Source of the DNA: UBA4644 sp964646225
GTDB taxonomy: Bacteria > Bacillota > Clostridia > Oscillospirales > Butyricicoccaceae
NCBI GenBank assembly: GCA_964646225.1
Contig: CAZYAD010000004.1
Location: forward strand, 1 to 55,524
Direction: 5' to 3'
Length of the DNA stretch: 55,524 bases
This document shows positions 42,385 to 50,828 of this stretch, in pieces. The first letter of the stretch is position 1. Every line of letters begins with the position of its first letter. The notes beneath the pieces were generated by a model. That model saw nothing but the letters and a program-made list of their open reading frames with translations. It was not told the origin of the DNA and made no database searches. A program made the position numbers and the translations under genes.

Positions 42385-42434
42385 GTTGCCAAAAAGCCGC
42401 CCGCCGGGCGCACAGAAGAAGGAGACCCCACCCC

Positions 42435-43823
42435 ATGCAAACCACTGCCCGCAGAGCCGAGGCCCGCGCCACCCTGTCCCTGATCGTCAGTCTGGCATGG
42501 CCCACCGTTATTGAGCAGGCCATGTCCACCGCCGTCCAATATGTAGACACCGCCATGGTGGGCGTGCTGGGCACCCAGGCCACCGCTGCCGTCGGCGCTA
42601 CCGGAACGGTGGGGTGGCTGCTGTTCTGCACCATCTCCGCCGTCAGCGTGGGCTTTCTGGCCTTTATTGCAAAGGCCTGCGGCGCCAATGACCGCCAGTC
42701 CGCCCAAAGAGCCTCTGCCCAGTCGGTGCTGATGACCCTGCTGCTGGGCTCTGTCCTGACGCTGGTGGTGGCCGTTTGCAGCTGGCATATTCCCGCCTGG
42801 ATGCAGGTGGACGAGAGCATCCGGCAGCTGTCCGCCCTGTATTTCTTTATCATCTGGATCCCCGTGCTGCCCCGCGCCGCCAGCGCCATCTTCGGCACCG
42901 TGCTGCGGGCCGCAGGCGACACCAAAACGCCCATGAAGGTGGGCGTGCTGGTCAACCTCATCAATGTGATCCTGAATTTCTTCCTGATCTATCAGACCCG
43001 CCCGGTGTCCCTCGGCCCGCTGACCGTCACCATCTGGGGCGCGGGCTGGGGCGTGGTGGGCGCGGCCATCGCCAGCGCCATTTCGGTGATAGCGGGCGGC
43101 GTGCTGATCACCATGGCCCTGTGGCGGCACCCCATGGTCTCTCCCCGGGGCGCTTCCTTCCGGCCGGACGGCGCCATCCTGCGGCCCTGTCTGCGGATCG
43201 CCCTGCCCAACGCCCTCCAGCAGTTCAGCACCTGTATGGGCTTTGTGGCCTTTGCCGCTATGATCAACTCGCTGGGCGAGGTCTCCACCGCCGCCCACAC
43301 CATCGCCAACACGGTGGAGTCGGCCTTTTTCATTCCCGGCCACGGCATGAGTACCGCTGCCTCCACCCTGGCTGGCAACGCCTACGGCGCAGGAGATGCC
43401 CGGCAGATGAAGTCTCTGGCCAGAATGTTCATCCCGCTGGAGCTGGTGCTGATGCTGCTGTCCGGCGGCGCACTGTTCGCCTTTGCCCCGGCGCTGGTGA
43501 GTCTGTTCACCAAAAGCGTCGAGGTGGTGGCACTGGGCAGTGTGGTGCTGCGGATGGTGGCCGTCTCCGAGCCCTTCTACGGCTTCTCCATCATCATGGA
43601 GGGCCTGATGATGGGCGTAGGCAAGACCCGTGCCCCCTTCCTGTACAACCTGGCCGGTATGTGGCTGCTGCGTGTGGCCGGTACCACCCTGTGCATCCGG
43701 GTGCTCCGGCTGGGTCTGGTGTCTGCCTGGGCCTGCATGATCGCCCACAATATGCTGGTGTTCGTGCTGTATCTCATCGACTACTTCCGGGGCACCTGGA
43801 ACCCCCTGCACCGGCACGGCTGA
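42435..43823 (+). CDS. MATE family multidrug/cation exporter
   Basis: 462 residues, twelve predicted helices in two related halves, with LAWPTVIEQAMSTAVQYVDTAMVG at the start and TVLRAAGDTKTPM and MGVGKTRAPF in equivalent places of each half, all typical of MATE (DinF/NorM) proteins, which export cationic compounds by Na+ or H+ exchange. The ATG at 42435 is preceded by AAGGAG. Substrate unknown. Confidence 0.92.
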   Translation: MQTTARRAEARATLSLIVSLAWPTVIEQAMSTAVQYVDTAMVGVLGTQATAAVGATGTVGWLLFCTISAVSVGFLAFIAKACGANDRQSAQRASAQSVLMTLLLGSVLTLVVAVCSWHIPAWMQVDESIRQLSALYFFIIWIPVLPRAASAIFGTVLRAAGDTKTPMKVGVLVNLINVILNFFLIYQTRPVSLGPLTVTIWGAGWGVVGAAIASAISVIAGGVLITMALWRHPMVSPRGASFRPDGAILRPCLRIALPNALQQFSTCMGFVAFAAMINSLGEVSTAAHTIANTVESAFFIPGHGMSTAASTLAGNAYGAGDARQMKSLARMFIPLELVLMLLSGGALFAFAPALVSLFTKSVEVVALGSVVLRMVAVSEPFYGFSIIMEGLMMGVGKTRAPFLYNLAGMWLLRVAGTTLCIRVLRLGLVSAWACMIAHNMLVFVLYLIDYFRGTWNPLHRHG

Positions 43824-43830
43824 GTGTGCC

Positions 43831-44010
43831 TCAGCCGCAGCAGCCTCCCAGGCCCAGCCCGGCGGCGGCGTCTTCCACCGCCCGGACGGCTCTGTGGGCG
43901 CGGCGCTTCAGCTGCCGCCGTTCCCCCTCGGTCATCAGGCCCGCAACGGCCAGGCCCAGACAGGCCCCGGCCACGACGCCCATCCCCATTCCGGAAAGAA
44001 ATTTCTTCAT
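43831..44010 (-). CDS. Small YtxH-like membrane protein
   Basis: 59 residues: MKKFLSGMGMGVVAGACLGLAVAGLM forms one glycine-rich membrane helix, followed by a basic amphipathic stretch and a C-terminal GLGLGGCCG. GGAGG nine bases before the ATG at 44010 supports translation. It resembles short YtxH-type proteins; function unknown. Its end lies 7 bases from the convergent MATE gene. Confidence 0.65.
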   Translation of the reverse strand: MKKFLSGMGMGVVAGACLGLAVAGLMTEGERRQLKRRAHRAVRAVEDAAAGLGLGGCCG

Positions 44011-44123
44011 GCTGTGCATCCTCCTTTTGCGTGTTCGCAGATAGTATGCGCTGGAAACTGCAAAATCATCCACAACCGAAGGGCAGGCAAAACTGCCCTG
44101 TCGGTCAGCCTTGCCTTTTCCAT

Positions 44124-44164
44124 ATAAATAGAACAAGGGGACTGCCCTCTGTGGGCAGCCCCCC
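44124..44164 (-). terminator. Terminator after the RNase J gene
   Basis: GGGGGCTGCCC/GGGCAGTCCCC stem, then TTGTTCTATTT on the minus strand, 25 bases after the stop. Confidence 0.8.
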
Positions 44165-44189
44165 TTATTTTCTTTAGCTTGCAGCCGCT

Positions 44190-46142
44190 TTACATCTCCA
44201 TCAGAATGGGGACGATCAGCGGCTCCCGCTTGGTCTTTTTGAACAGATAATCGGACAGCCGCCGGGCGATGGCGTCCTTGATGGCACTGCGGCTGGTCGT
44301 GCCCTTCTCCAGGCAGCCCTCCAGCGTCTCCTGGGTCAGCGCCCGCAGCTCGGCCATCAGCTCCTCGGCCTCCCGCACAAAGATGAACCCGCGGGAAATG
44401 ATCTCCGGGCCGGAAACGATGGTGCGGGATTTCATATCCACCCCCACCACGGCGGTGATGACGCCGCTTTCCGAGAGGGTCTTGCGCTCCCGCAGGACCG
44501 CCGCGCCCACATCGCCCACGCCGTAGCCGTCCACCAGCACCCGTCCAGAGGGCACGCTGGGGCCCCAGCAGGCGCTCTTTTCCTCGATCTCCAGCGTGCG
44601 GCCCACATCGGAAATGAAGATATTCTCCGGCTTGACGCCGCAGGCCCGGCCCAGCTCGGCGTTGACCATCAGATGCCGGTACTCGCCGTGAACCGGCATG
44701 AAATACCGGGGCTTTACCAGCGAGAGGATCATTTTCAGTTCCTCCTGACAGGCGTGGCCCGAAACATGCATATCGGCCAGCTTGCTGTACACCACATCTG
44801 CTCCCTTGCGGAACAGCTCGTTGATCATGGTGTAGGTGGCCTTTTCATTGCCGGGAATAGGGCTGGCAGAAATGATGATTTTGTCTCCGTAGCCCACCTC
44901 CACCTGCCGGTGTCCCGAAAAGGCCATACGGTACAGAGCGCTCATGGGCTCACCCTGGCTGCCGGTGGTGATGATGGTCATCTTGTTTCTGGGATACTGA
45001 TTGATGGCCTTCAGGTCGATATAGGTGTTGGGGGGCAGGGTCAGATAGCCCAGCTCGGTGCCCACCTTCAGGATGTTTTCCATACTGCGGCCGGAGACCG
45101 CCACCTTGCGGCCGTATTTTGCCGCCACATCAAAGATCTGCTGTACCCGGTGGACATTGGAGGCAAAGGATGCCACGATGATCCGGCTGTCGCAGTTCTT
45201 GAACTCCCGTTCCAGCGACTCGCCCACCTTGCGTTCGCTCATGGCGATGCCGGGGCGCTCGGCGTTGGTGGAGTCCATCATCAGCAGCAGCACGCCTTTT
45301 TTGCCCAGCTCCCCCAGCCGGGGCAGATCGATCATCTTGCCGTCGATGGGCGTGGTGTCGATTTTGAAGTCGCCGGTGGCCACTACCACTCCCACCGGAG
45401 TTTTGATGGCAAAGGCACAGGCATCGGCAATGGAGTGGTTCACATGCAGGAATTCCACCTCAAAGCAGCCGGCCTTGACCTTGTCCCCGTCCTTCTTCAC
45501 ATGAATTTTAGGCTTTTTCACATCCTTGTGCTCGCTGAGCTTGAGCTTCACCAGCCCGGCAGTGAGGGCGGTGCAGTACACCGGCACATTCAGCTCCCGC
45601 AGCACATAGGGCAGCGCACCGATGTGATCCTCGTGTCCGTGGGTGATGAAAATGCCCCGCAGCCGATCCTGATTCTTCCGCAGGTAGGTGATGTCGGGGA
45701 TGACCATGTCCACCCCCAGCAGATCCTCGTCGGGGAAGGTCATACCGGCATCGATGACGATGATGTCGTTGTCATATTCCAGCACGGTCATGTTCTTGCC
45801 GATCTCGTTGAGACCGCCCAGCGAAATGACCTTCAGCTTGGCCCCGGCAAAGGTCTGGGGCTGTCTGGCGCTCTTTTTGCCCGACCGCTTACCCTCGGGG
45901 CGCAGCGCGTCAGAGATGTTTTTTACGGCATCGGTGGCCGCTCTGGCGGTCTCCTGCGCCATTTTGACGGCCTGCTGGGCGGTTTTGCGGGGAGCGGCAG
46001 CCTTTGTGCTTCTGGCCGCAGCCGACTGGCCCCCACGGCGGCGGGCGGCGGGCAGCTTGCCCGCGGGCTTGGCCGTGGTCTTCTGCGTCGTCTGCGTGCC
46101 GCGCTTGCGGGCCTGGACAGGTTCTTTTTTGTTTTCAGCCAT
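44190..46142 (-). CDS. rnj: Ribonuclease J
   Basis: 650 residues, versus ~555 usual. Residues ~100-650 are a metallo-beta-lactamase/beta-CASP ribonuclease with HGHEDHIGA (zinc site), the second-half GHACQEEL and PVHGEYRHL segments and the C-terminal domain. It degrades and matures RNA, including 5'-to-3' exonuclease action. The first ~95 residues are an added disordered tail rich in Ala, Lys, Arg and Gln, perhaps for RNA or ribosome contact. The leader upstream contains a hairpin with a T-run. Confidence 0.94.
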   Translation of the reverse strand: MAENKKEPVQARKRGTQTTQKTTAKPAGKLPAARRRGGQSAAARSTKAAAPRKTAQQAVKMAQETARAATDAVKNISDALRPEGKRSGKKSARQPQTFAGAKLKVISLGGLNEIGKNMTVLEYDNDIIVIDAGMTFPDEDLLGVDMVIPDITYLRKNQDRLRGIFITHGHEDHIGALPYVLRELNVPVYCTALTAGLVKLKLSEHKDVKKPKIHVKKDGDKVKAGCFEVEFLHVNHSIADACAFAIKTPVGVVVATGDFKIDTTPIDGKMIDLPRLGELGKKGVLLLMMDSTNAERPGIAMSERKVGESLEREFKNCDSRIIVASFASNVHRVQQIFDVAAKYGRKVAVSGRSMENILKVGTELGYLTLPPNTYIDLKAINQYPRNKMTIITTGSQGEPMSALYRMAFSGHRQVEVGYGDKIIISASPIPGNEKATYTMINELFRKGADVVYSKLADMHVSGHACQEELKMILSLVKPRYFMPVHGEYRHLMVNAELGRACGVKPENIFISDVGRTLEIEEKSACWGPSVPSGRVLVDGYGVGDVGAAVLRERKTLSESGVITAVVGVDMKSRTIVSGPEIISRGFIFVREAEELMAELRALTQETLEGCLEKGTTSRSAIKDAIARRLSDYLFKKTKREPLIVPILMEM

Positions 46143-46255
46143 ATTGGGTCGTTCTTCTCCTTTACTTGCCTGTGTGCCGCGTACTCAAAGAAAGCCCCCG
46201 GAGCGTTCCCTCCGGCGGTGACACGACACGGTTCTGTTTCTCGTATGTATTATTC

Positions 46256-46287
46256 AAAAATCCGTTCCCAAGCGGTCAGGAACGGAT
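46256..46287 (-). terminator. Hairpin with T-run in the RNase J leader
   Basis: Minus strand ATCCGTTCC/GGAACGGAT stem (46287-46279 with 46268-46260) followed by TTTTT. It lies between the likely promoter (46310-46338) and rnj, about 115 bases before the start codon. It may attenuate rnj or end upstream transcripts. Confidence 0.7.
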
Positions 46288-46309
46288 CAAAGTCCCATCA
46301 TTGGAAGAC

Positions 46310-46338
46310 AGTATAGCACAGATCGTGCAAAAAAGCAA
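46310..46338 (-). promoter_or_regulatory. Probable promoter of rnj
   Basis: TTGCTT (46338-46333), 17-base spacer ending TGC, TATACT (46315-46310). The leader would be about 160 bases. Confidence 0.7.
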
Positions 46339-46416
46339 ATTTTCTCCTCGACACCTTCCGCCCCGCTTTGCAGCGGGGGAAAGGGGGCCTGTGGCCCCTC
46401 CGTTTCCCCCACCCGG

Positions 46417-46563
46417 CTAAAAGGGCCACCGCCAGAACATCGACTCCTCCGGATCGGGCTCCTCTGTCCGTGGCGTGTTCAGATCCCGGTTTTCCTCCCG
46501 GAATTCCGGTGGAAGCTCCGGTGGCCGATACAGCCGCATCCACCATCCGTCAGGTCTCTCCAT
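46417..46563 (-). CDS. 48-residue protein coupled to the ClpP-like protease gene
   Basis: The reading frame from ATG at 46563 starts MERPDGWWMRLYRPPELPP, is Pro/Glu/Arg rich and ends MFWRWPF. It starts 14 bases before the stop of the protease gene, with GGAGGGAG seven bases upstream, so translational coupling is likely. Its position equals that of ylzJ after tepA in Bacillus, but no sequence match to YlzJ was recognised. Function unknown. Confidence 0.6.
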   Translation of the reverse strand: MERPDGWWMRLYRPPELPPEFREENRDLNTPRTEEPDPEESMFWRWPF

Positions 46564-47233
46564 GCCTTTTCTCCCTCCATTCCCGGTCGATCATGTCATG
46601 AAGGCAGGTCAGTGCATCGTGCAGCCCGCCCAGCCGGTCACACAGCCCCAGTTCCACCGCCTCCCTGCCATAGAGCAGACTGCCCACCTCTCCCATCAGC
46701 TGCCCGTTGCGCTGCATCAGCCCCCGCAGTCTTTCAGGGGAGATGCGGGAATTGGCAGCAATAAAGGTGACAATGCTCTCCTGAATGCGGCTGAAATAGT
46801 CCGACACCTGGGGCACCCCCAGCACCGTACCGTTCATCCGCACCGGATGCAGCGTCATGGTAGCCGTGGGCGCAATGAAGCACTGCCGTGCCGCTACTGC
46901 CAGCGGCACGCCGATGGAGTGCCCGCCGCCCAGCACCAGCGAAACCGTGGGCTTGGCCATCCCGGCGATCAGCTCGGCAATCGCCAGCCCGGCCTCCACA
47001 TCCCCGCCCGCCGTATTCAGCAAGATCAGCAGTCCGTCGATCTCCGGGCTTTCCTCGATCGAGGCCAGCAGCGGCAAAATGTGCTCGTACCGGGTGGTTT
47101 TGGTCTGGCTGGAAAGGGCCTGATGCCCCTCGATCTGTCCCACGATGGTCAGACAGTGAATGGCGTGGCGGCCGTGAACCACCGCGCTGCCCAGCGCCTC
47201 GATGGAGGACTGCGTCTCTGTCCGGTCATCCAT
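46550..47233 (-). CDS. tepA: ClpP-like protease, TepA type
   Basis: 227 residues, ClpP/crotonase fold. The catalytic serine region GGGHSIGVPLAVAA (~residues 100-115) and MTLHPVRMNG with the His match the TepA (translocation-enhancing) subgroup, cytosolic proteases tied to signal peptide removal and sporulation in Bacillus. The ATG at 47233 has GGGAGG eight bases upstream. A coupled small ORF follows, and rnj is next, as in other Firmicutes where tepA neighbours RNase J. Confidence 0.85.
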   Translation of the reverse strand: MDDRTETQSSIEALGSAVVHGRHAIHCLTIVGQIEGHQALSSQTKTTRYEHILPLLASIEESPEIDGLLILLNTAGGDVEAGLAIAELIAGMAKPTVSLVLGGGHSIGVPLAVAARQCFIAPTATMTLHPVRMNGTVLGVPQVSDYFSRIQESIVTFIAANSRISPERLRGLMQRNGQLMGEVGSLLYGREAVELGLCDRLGGLHDALTCLHDMIDREWREKRHGET

Positions 47234-47300
47234 CACATACACCTCCCAGACAGAGTCTGTGCCAAAGCGCCCGCTTTTTTTCGCGGAAAAAACTGGCTGC

Positions 47301-47333
47301 AAAAAGCCGCCGTACCCAACTGGTACGGCGGCT
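47301..47333 (-). terminator. Intrinsic terminator of prfA-ppa-tsaC/coaE
   Basis: Twelve-base stem AGCCGCCGTACC/GGTACGGCGGCT followed by TTTTT on the minus strand. Confidence 0.93.
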
Positions 47334-47369
47334 CCTGTATGTTCTTCTTTTCTGCACATTCCCGCAGCA

Positions 47370-48986
47370 CTATTCCAGCGCCTCGCACAGACGGGCGATT
47401 TCCTCCTGAAAGCGCTCAAGACTGCCCCGGTTTTCCAGCAGCAGATCGGCCCGGGCCCGGTAAAAAGCCTCCTCCGGCTGGCTGTCCAGCCGCGCTCTCG
47501 CCTGCGCCTCCGTGACGCCGTCCCGCCTGCATATCCGCGCCAGCGAGCCCTCCAGGTCGGCCAGCACCGCCACCGTCACATCGCACAGACGGTCACAGCC
47601 GCTCTCAAACAGCAACGGCACATCCAGCAGGATCAGGCGGCTGTCGCTGTCCGCCACGCGCCGCCTCAGCTCCTCCCGCACCTGTCCATGGGTGATGCGG
47701 TTGAGCTCCAGCCGGGCCTCCTCGTCGGAAAAGACGATGTCCGCCAGCTTTCGCCGCGCCAGTCCTTCCTCCGGCGTCCACACACCGGGGAAGCGGGCGT
47801 TCAGCGCCCGGGTCATGGGCCCCTCCTGTTCCACCAGCCGGGCATAGATGCGGTCGGCGTCCAGCACCTCCGCCCCCTGCGCCGCCATTTGCTGACACAG
47901 GAGGCTCTTGCCGCTGCCCGAGCGGCCGGTGATGCCCACCACCCGCTTTCCGCCGGTGCAATCCACGCTCTGGAACCCCGCCGCCTTGCGCAGGCGGTTC
48001 ACCGCCCCGGCATTGGCCCCCAGCGTCCGGGGACACTGCACCAGGATCCTCCGCGCCCGGGTATGGTCAAACCGGCGCAAAAGGGAAAACACCCGCCGGG
48101 CGTGCTCGGCGTGATCCCAGCTGTATCCCAGCGAATACACCAGATGGCTCCGCTGTTCCCGAATGGCGGGCAGATACTCCTCAAAGCACAGCACTCCCGT
48201 GCAGGGTGCCTTCAACTCCGGCAAAAGGGCGGCGAAGGTGTCCTCCGGCGCGCCCTCAAACAGGGTCACCGGCGCTTTTGGAGCATAATGCCGATACTTC
48301 ATCCCCGGCGACCGCACCGGCCCATCGCTTTTCAGGCCCTCCAGCGTGGCCCGGTCGGTGGAAGCCCTGCCCATGGCCCGGACGATCATCTCCTGGGTGA
48401 TGGCCCCGGGGCGCAGCACCTGGGGATACTCCCCCGTCATGTCCACCACCGTGGACTCCACCCCCACCCGACAGGGGCCTCCGTCCAAAACGGCGGCCAC
48501 CCGGCCGTCCATATCCTCCAGCACATCCCGCGCCGTAGTGGGCGAGGGCTTTCCCGAAAGATTGGCAGAGGGCGCGGCCAGCGGCACCCCGGCGGCATCG
48601 ATGATGGCCCGCGCCACCGGGTGAGCGGGCATCCGGATGCCCACCGTGTCCAGCCCGGCAGAGGTGCGCAGGGGAATGCAGCCGGCCTTTTTCAGGATCA
48701 TGGTCAGCGGCCCGGGCCAGAAGCGCTCGGCCATCCGGTACACCGCCGGCGGGATGTCCTCTGCCAGTTCCTCCAGCTGCTCCAGCCGTGAGATGTGTAC
48801 GATCAGCGGATTGTCCTGGGGGCGGCCCTTGGCCTCAAAAATGCGGGACACCGCCTGCTCATCCAGGGCGTTGGCCGCCAGCCCATAGACCGTCTCGGTG
48901 GGGATGCCCACCACCTGGCCCTGCCGCAGCAGCTCACCGGCGCGGCGGATGCCCGCCTTTCCGGCCCGGAGCTGCTCAGTCTTCAT
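47370..48986 (-). CDS. Fusion of L-threonylcarbamoyladenylate synthase (Sua5/TsaC) and dephospho-CoA kinase (CoaE)
   Basis: 538 residues in one open frame. Residues ~1-190 are the YrdC/Sua5 catalytic domain (GIPTETVYGLAANA, KGRPQDNPLIVHI, PSANLSGKPSPT), ~200-340 the Sua5 C-terminal domain (SPGMKYRHYAPKAPV), and ~345-538 a complete CoaE with P-loop GITGRSGSGKS and the DxxLLFE segment (LDVPLLFESG). One half starts t6A37 tRNA modification; the other performs the last step of CoA synthesis. The start at 48986 (MKTEQL) fits Sua5 proteins and overlaps the ppa end by 11 bases; an ATG at 49010 is the alternative. Confidence 0.9.
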   Translation of the reverse strand: MKTEQLRAGKAGIRRAGELLRQGQVVGIPTETVYGLAANALDEQAVSRIFEAKGRPQDNPLIVHISRLEQLEELAEDIPPAVYRMAERFWPGPLTMILKKAGCIPLRTSAGLDTVGIRMPAHPVARAIIDAAGVPLAAPSANLSGKPSPTTARDVLEDMDGRVAAVLDGGPCRVGVESTVVDMTGEYPQVLRPGAITQEMIVRAMGRASTDRATLEGLKSDGPVRSPGMKYRHYAPKAPVTLFEGAPEDTFAALLPELKAPCTGVLCFEEYLPAIREQRSHLVYSLGYSWDHAEHARRVFSLLRRFDHTRARRILVQCPRTLGANAGAVNRLRKAAGFQSVDCTGGKRVVGITGRSGSGKSLLCQQMAAQGAEVLDADRIYARLVEQEGPMTRALNARFPGVWTPEEGLARRKLADIVFSDEEARLELNRITHGQVREELRRRVADSDSRLILLDVPLLFESGCDRLCDVTVAVLADLEGSLARICRRDGVTEAQARARLDSQPEEAFYRARADLLLENRGSLERFQEEIARLCEALE

Positions 48987-49518
48987 ACTTGCCGCAGTAG
49001 TGGATGTCATAGCTCACCATGGACTTGCGGATGATCTCCTTGGCCCCGGCGGCGTCCAGCACATCGTTGGTCGCAGTGGTCTTGTTCTCCAGCATCTTAT
49101 AGATCTCAAAGAAGTTGGCGATCTCCGCCGTGATGTGGGGCGGCAGCTGCTGCAGCTCGCTGTAGGTATTATAGGTGGGGTCAAAGCAGGGTACGGCGAT
49201 GATCTTGTCATCGTAGTCCCCGCCGTCCATCATGCGGATGCACCCGATGGGGAAGCACTCCACCTCCACCAGGGGATCCAGCACCTGGGCGCACAGCACC
49301 AGCACATCCAGCGGGTCGCGGTCATCGGCATAGGTGCGGGGGATAAAGCCGTAATTGGCGGGATAGTGGGTGGCGGTATGCAGGATGCGATCCAGCCGCA
49401 GCAGGCCGGTGCGCTTGTCCAGCTCATACTTTTTCTTGCTGCCCTCGGGGATCTCGATCACCGCGGTGAACTTATCCGGGGTGATGAACTTGGGATCCAG
49501 ATCGTGCCAAACATTCAT
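48976..49518 (-). CDS. ppa: Inorganic pyrophosphatase (class I)
   Basis: 180 residues, soluble family I enzyme hydrolysing pyrophosphate, including that released by the synthase encoded next. Typical motifs are EIPEGSKKKYELDK, YPANYGFIPRT, and the metal-binding DDRDPLDVLVL. It is 55 bases downstream of prfA. Confidence 0.95.
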   Translation of the reverse strand: MNVWHDLDPKFITPDKFTAVIEIPEGSKKKYELDKRTGLLRLDRILHTATHYPANYGFIPRTYADDRDPLDVLVLCAQVLDPLVEVECFPIGCIRMMDGGDYDDKIIAVPCFDPTYNTYSELQQLPPHITAEIANFFEIYKMLENKTTATNDVLDAAGAKEIIRKSMVSYDIHYCGKYED

Positions 49519-49573
49519 AATGTGTTTCTCCTTTTTATCGTTTCTCTCTATTTACCTGCCGCCCGGCGGCGTT

Positions 49574-50647
49574 TCATGCGTCCGGCTGTCCTGCGCGGAG
49601 CTTTTCGGCCTGATCGGCGGCGATGAGTGCATCGATAAGCTCGTCCAGCTCACCGTTCATCACCTGCTCCAGCTTATACAGCGTCAGGTTGATGCGATGA
49701 TCGGTCATGCGCCCCTGGGGAAAATTATAGGTGCGGATGCGCCCTGACCGATCACCGGTGCCCACCTGCTCCCGGCGCAGTCCGGCCCGCTCTGCCTCGT
49801 TCTTTTCCCGCTCCCGCTGATACAGCCGGGAGCGCAGCAGCTTCATGGCCCGGTCCTTGTTCTTGTACTGGGAGCGCTCGTCCTGACACTCTACCACCGT
49901 TCCGGTGGGCAGATGGGTGATGCGGATGGCCGACTCGGTCTTGTTCACATGCTGGCCTCCCGCGCCGCCGGAGCGATAGGTGTCGATCTGCAGATCGGCG
50001 GGGTTGATCTCCACCTCCACCTCCTCGGCCTCGGGCAGCACCGCCACCGTGGCCGCCGAGGTCTGGATGCGCCCCTGGCTCTCGGTATCCGGCACCCGCT
50101 GCACCCGATGGGTGCCCGATTCGAACTTGAACCGGCTCCAGGCCCCCTGGCCCTCCACTGCAAAGGATATCTCCCGATAGCCCCCCAGCTCGGTGGGGTT
50201 TTCGCTGATGACCTCGATGGAGAACCGCTTTTTTTCGGCATACATGGAATACATCCGGAACAGATCGGCGGCAAACAGCGCCGCCTCCTCGCCCCCCACG
50301 CCGCTGCGGATCTCCACGATGACGCTTTTGTCATCGTCCTGATCCCTGGGCAGCAGCAGCAGTCTGAGCTGCTGCTCCAGCCCGTCCATGCGTTCCCGTG
50401 CGACCTTCCACTCCTCGTCGCCCATGGCCCGCATCTCCGGGTCGTGATCCTTTTGCAACAGCGCGGCGGTGTCCAGATCCTCCCTGGCCCGTACCCAGTC
50501 GGCATAGCCCTCTGCCACAGGGCGCAGCTCCTTCTGCTCCTTCAGCAGCCGGGCGGCCAGCGCCGGGTCGGCATAGACCGAGCCATCCTCCAGCTGTCGC
50601 TGCACCTCCAGAAACCGGGCGCTGATCTGCGCCAGCTTGTGGAACAC
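49574..50647 (-). CDS. prfA: Peptide chain release factor 1
   Basis: 357 residues. RF1 releases peptides at UAA and UAG. The GGQ motif is present (RSGGAGGQHVNKTESAIR, ~residue 230). The codon-recognition stretch reads RVPDTESQGRIQTSA; most RF1 have PxT followed by GRIHTS, so the usual His is Gln here. The start is GTG at 50647, with AAGGAGG eight bases upstream. First gene of prfA-ppa-tsaC/coaE. Confidence 0.96.
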   Translation of the reverse strand: MFHKLAQISARFLEVQRQLEDGSVYADPALAARLLKEQKELRPVAEGYADWVRAREDLDTAALLQKDHDPEMRAMGDEEWKVARERMDGLEQQLRLLLLPRDQDDDKSVIVEIRSGVGGEEAALFAADLFRMYSMYAEKKRFSIEVISENPTELGGYREISFAVEGQGAWSRFKFESGTHRVQRVPDTESQGRIQTSAATVAVLPEAEEVEVEINPADLQIDTYRSGGAGGQHVNKTESAIRITHLPTGTVVECQDERSQYKNKDRAMKLLRSRLYQREREKNEAERAGLRREQVGTGDRSGRIRTYNFPQGRMTDHRINLTLYKLEQVMNGELDELIDALIAADQAEKLRAGQPDA

Positions 50648-50682
50648 GGGACACCCCTCCTTCTCACAGATATGATTGCAAT

Positions 50683-50711
50683 ATTATACCCCCAAACCGC
50701 CGAAAAGACAA
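50683..50711 (-). promoter_or_regulatory. Sigma-A promoter of prfA-ppa-tsaC/coaE
   Basis: TTGTCT (50711-50706), 17-base spacer, TATAAT (50688-50683). Confidence 0.82.
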
Positions 50712-50768
50712 GGCCCTGCACCGTTTCGGATCAAATTCTGAATTTATCTGAAATTTATCCGTTTTCGG

Positions 50769-50796
50769 TTGCTTTTCACCCGGAGCCTGCTATAAT
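50769..50796 (+). promoter_or_regulatory. Promoter of the phosphodiester glycosidase gene
   Basis: TTGCTT (50769-50774), 16-base spacer ending TGC, TATAAT (50791-50796). Confidence 0.78.
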
Positions 50797-50828
50797 ATGT
50801 GCAAAAAGCAGAAAGGAGCCGTCCAGCC

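Noticed and set aside
40244..43823. chrA-LysR-MATE region as a transferred resistance island
   Set aside because: Base composition and codon use look like the neighbours, and no mobile genes or repeats flank it.
42776..44044. 422-codon plus-strand frame inside the MATE gene
   Set aside because: Frame-shifted shadow of the MATE exporter (Arg/His/Gly-rich, no helices).
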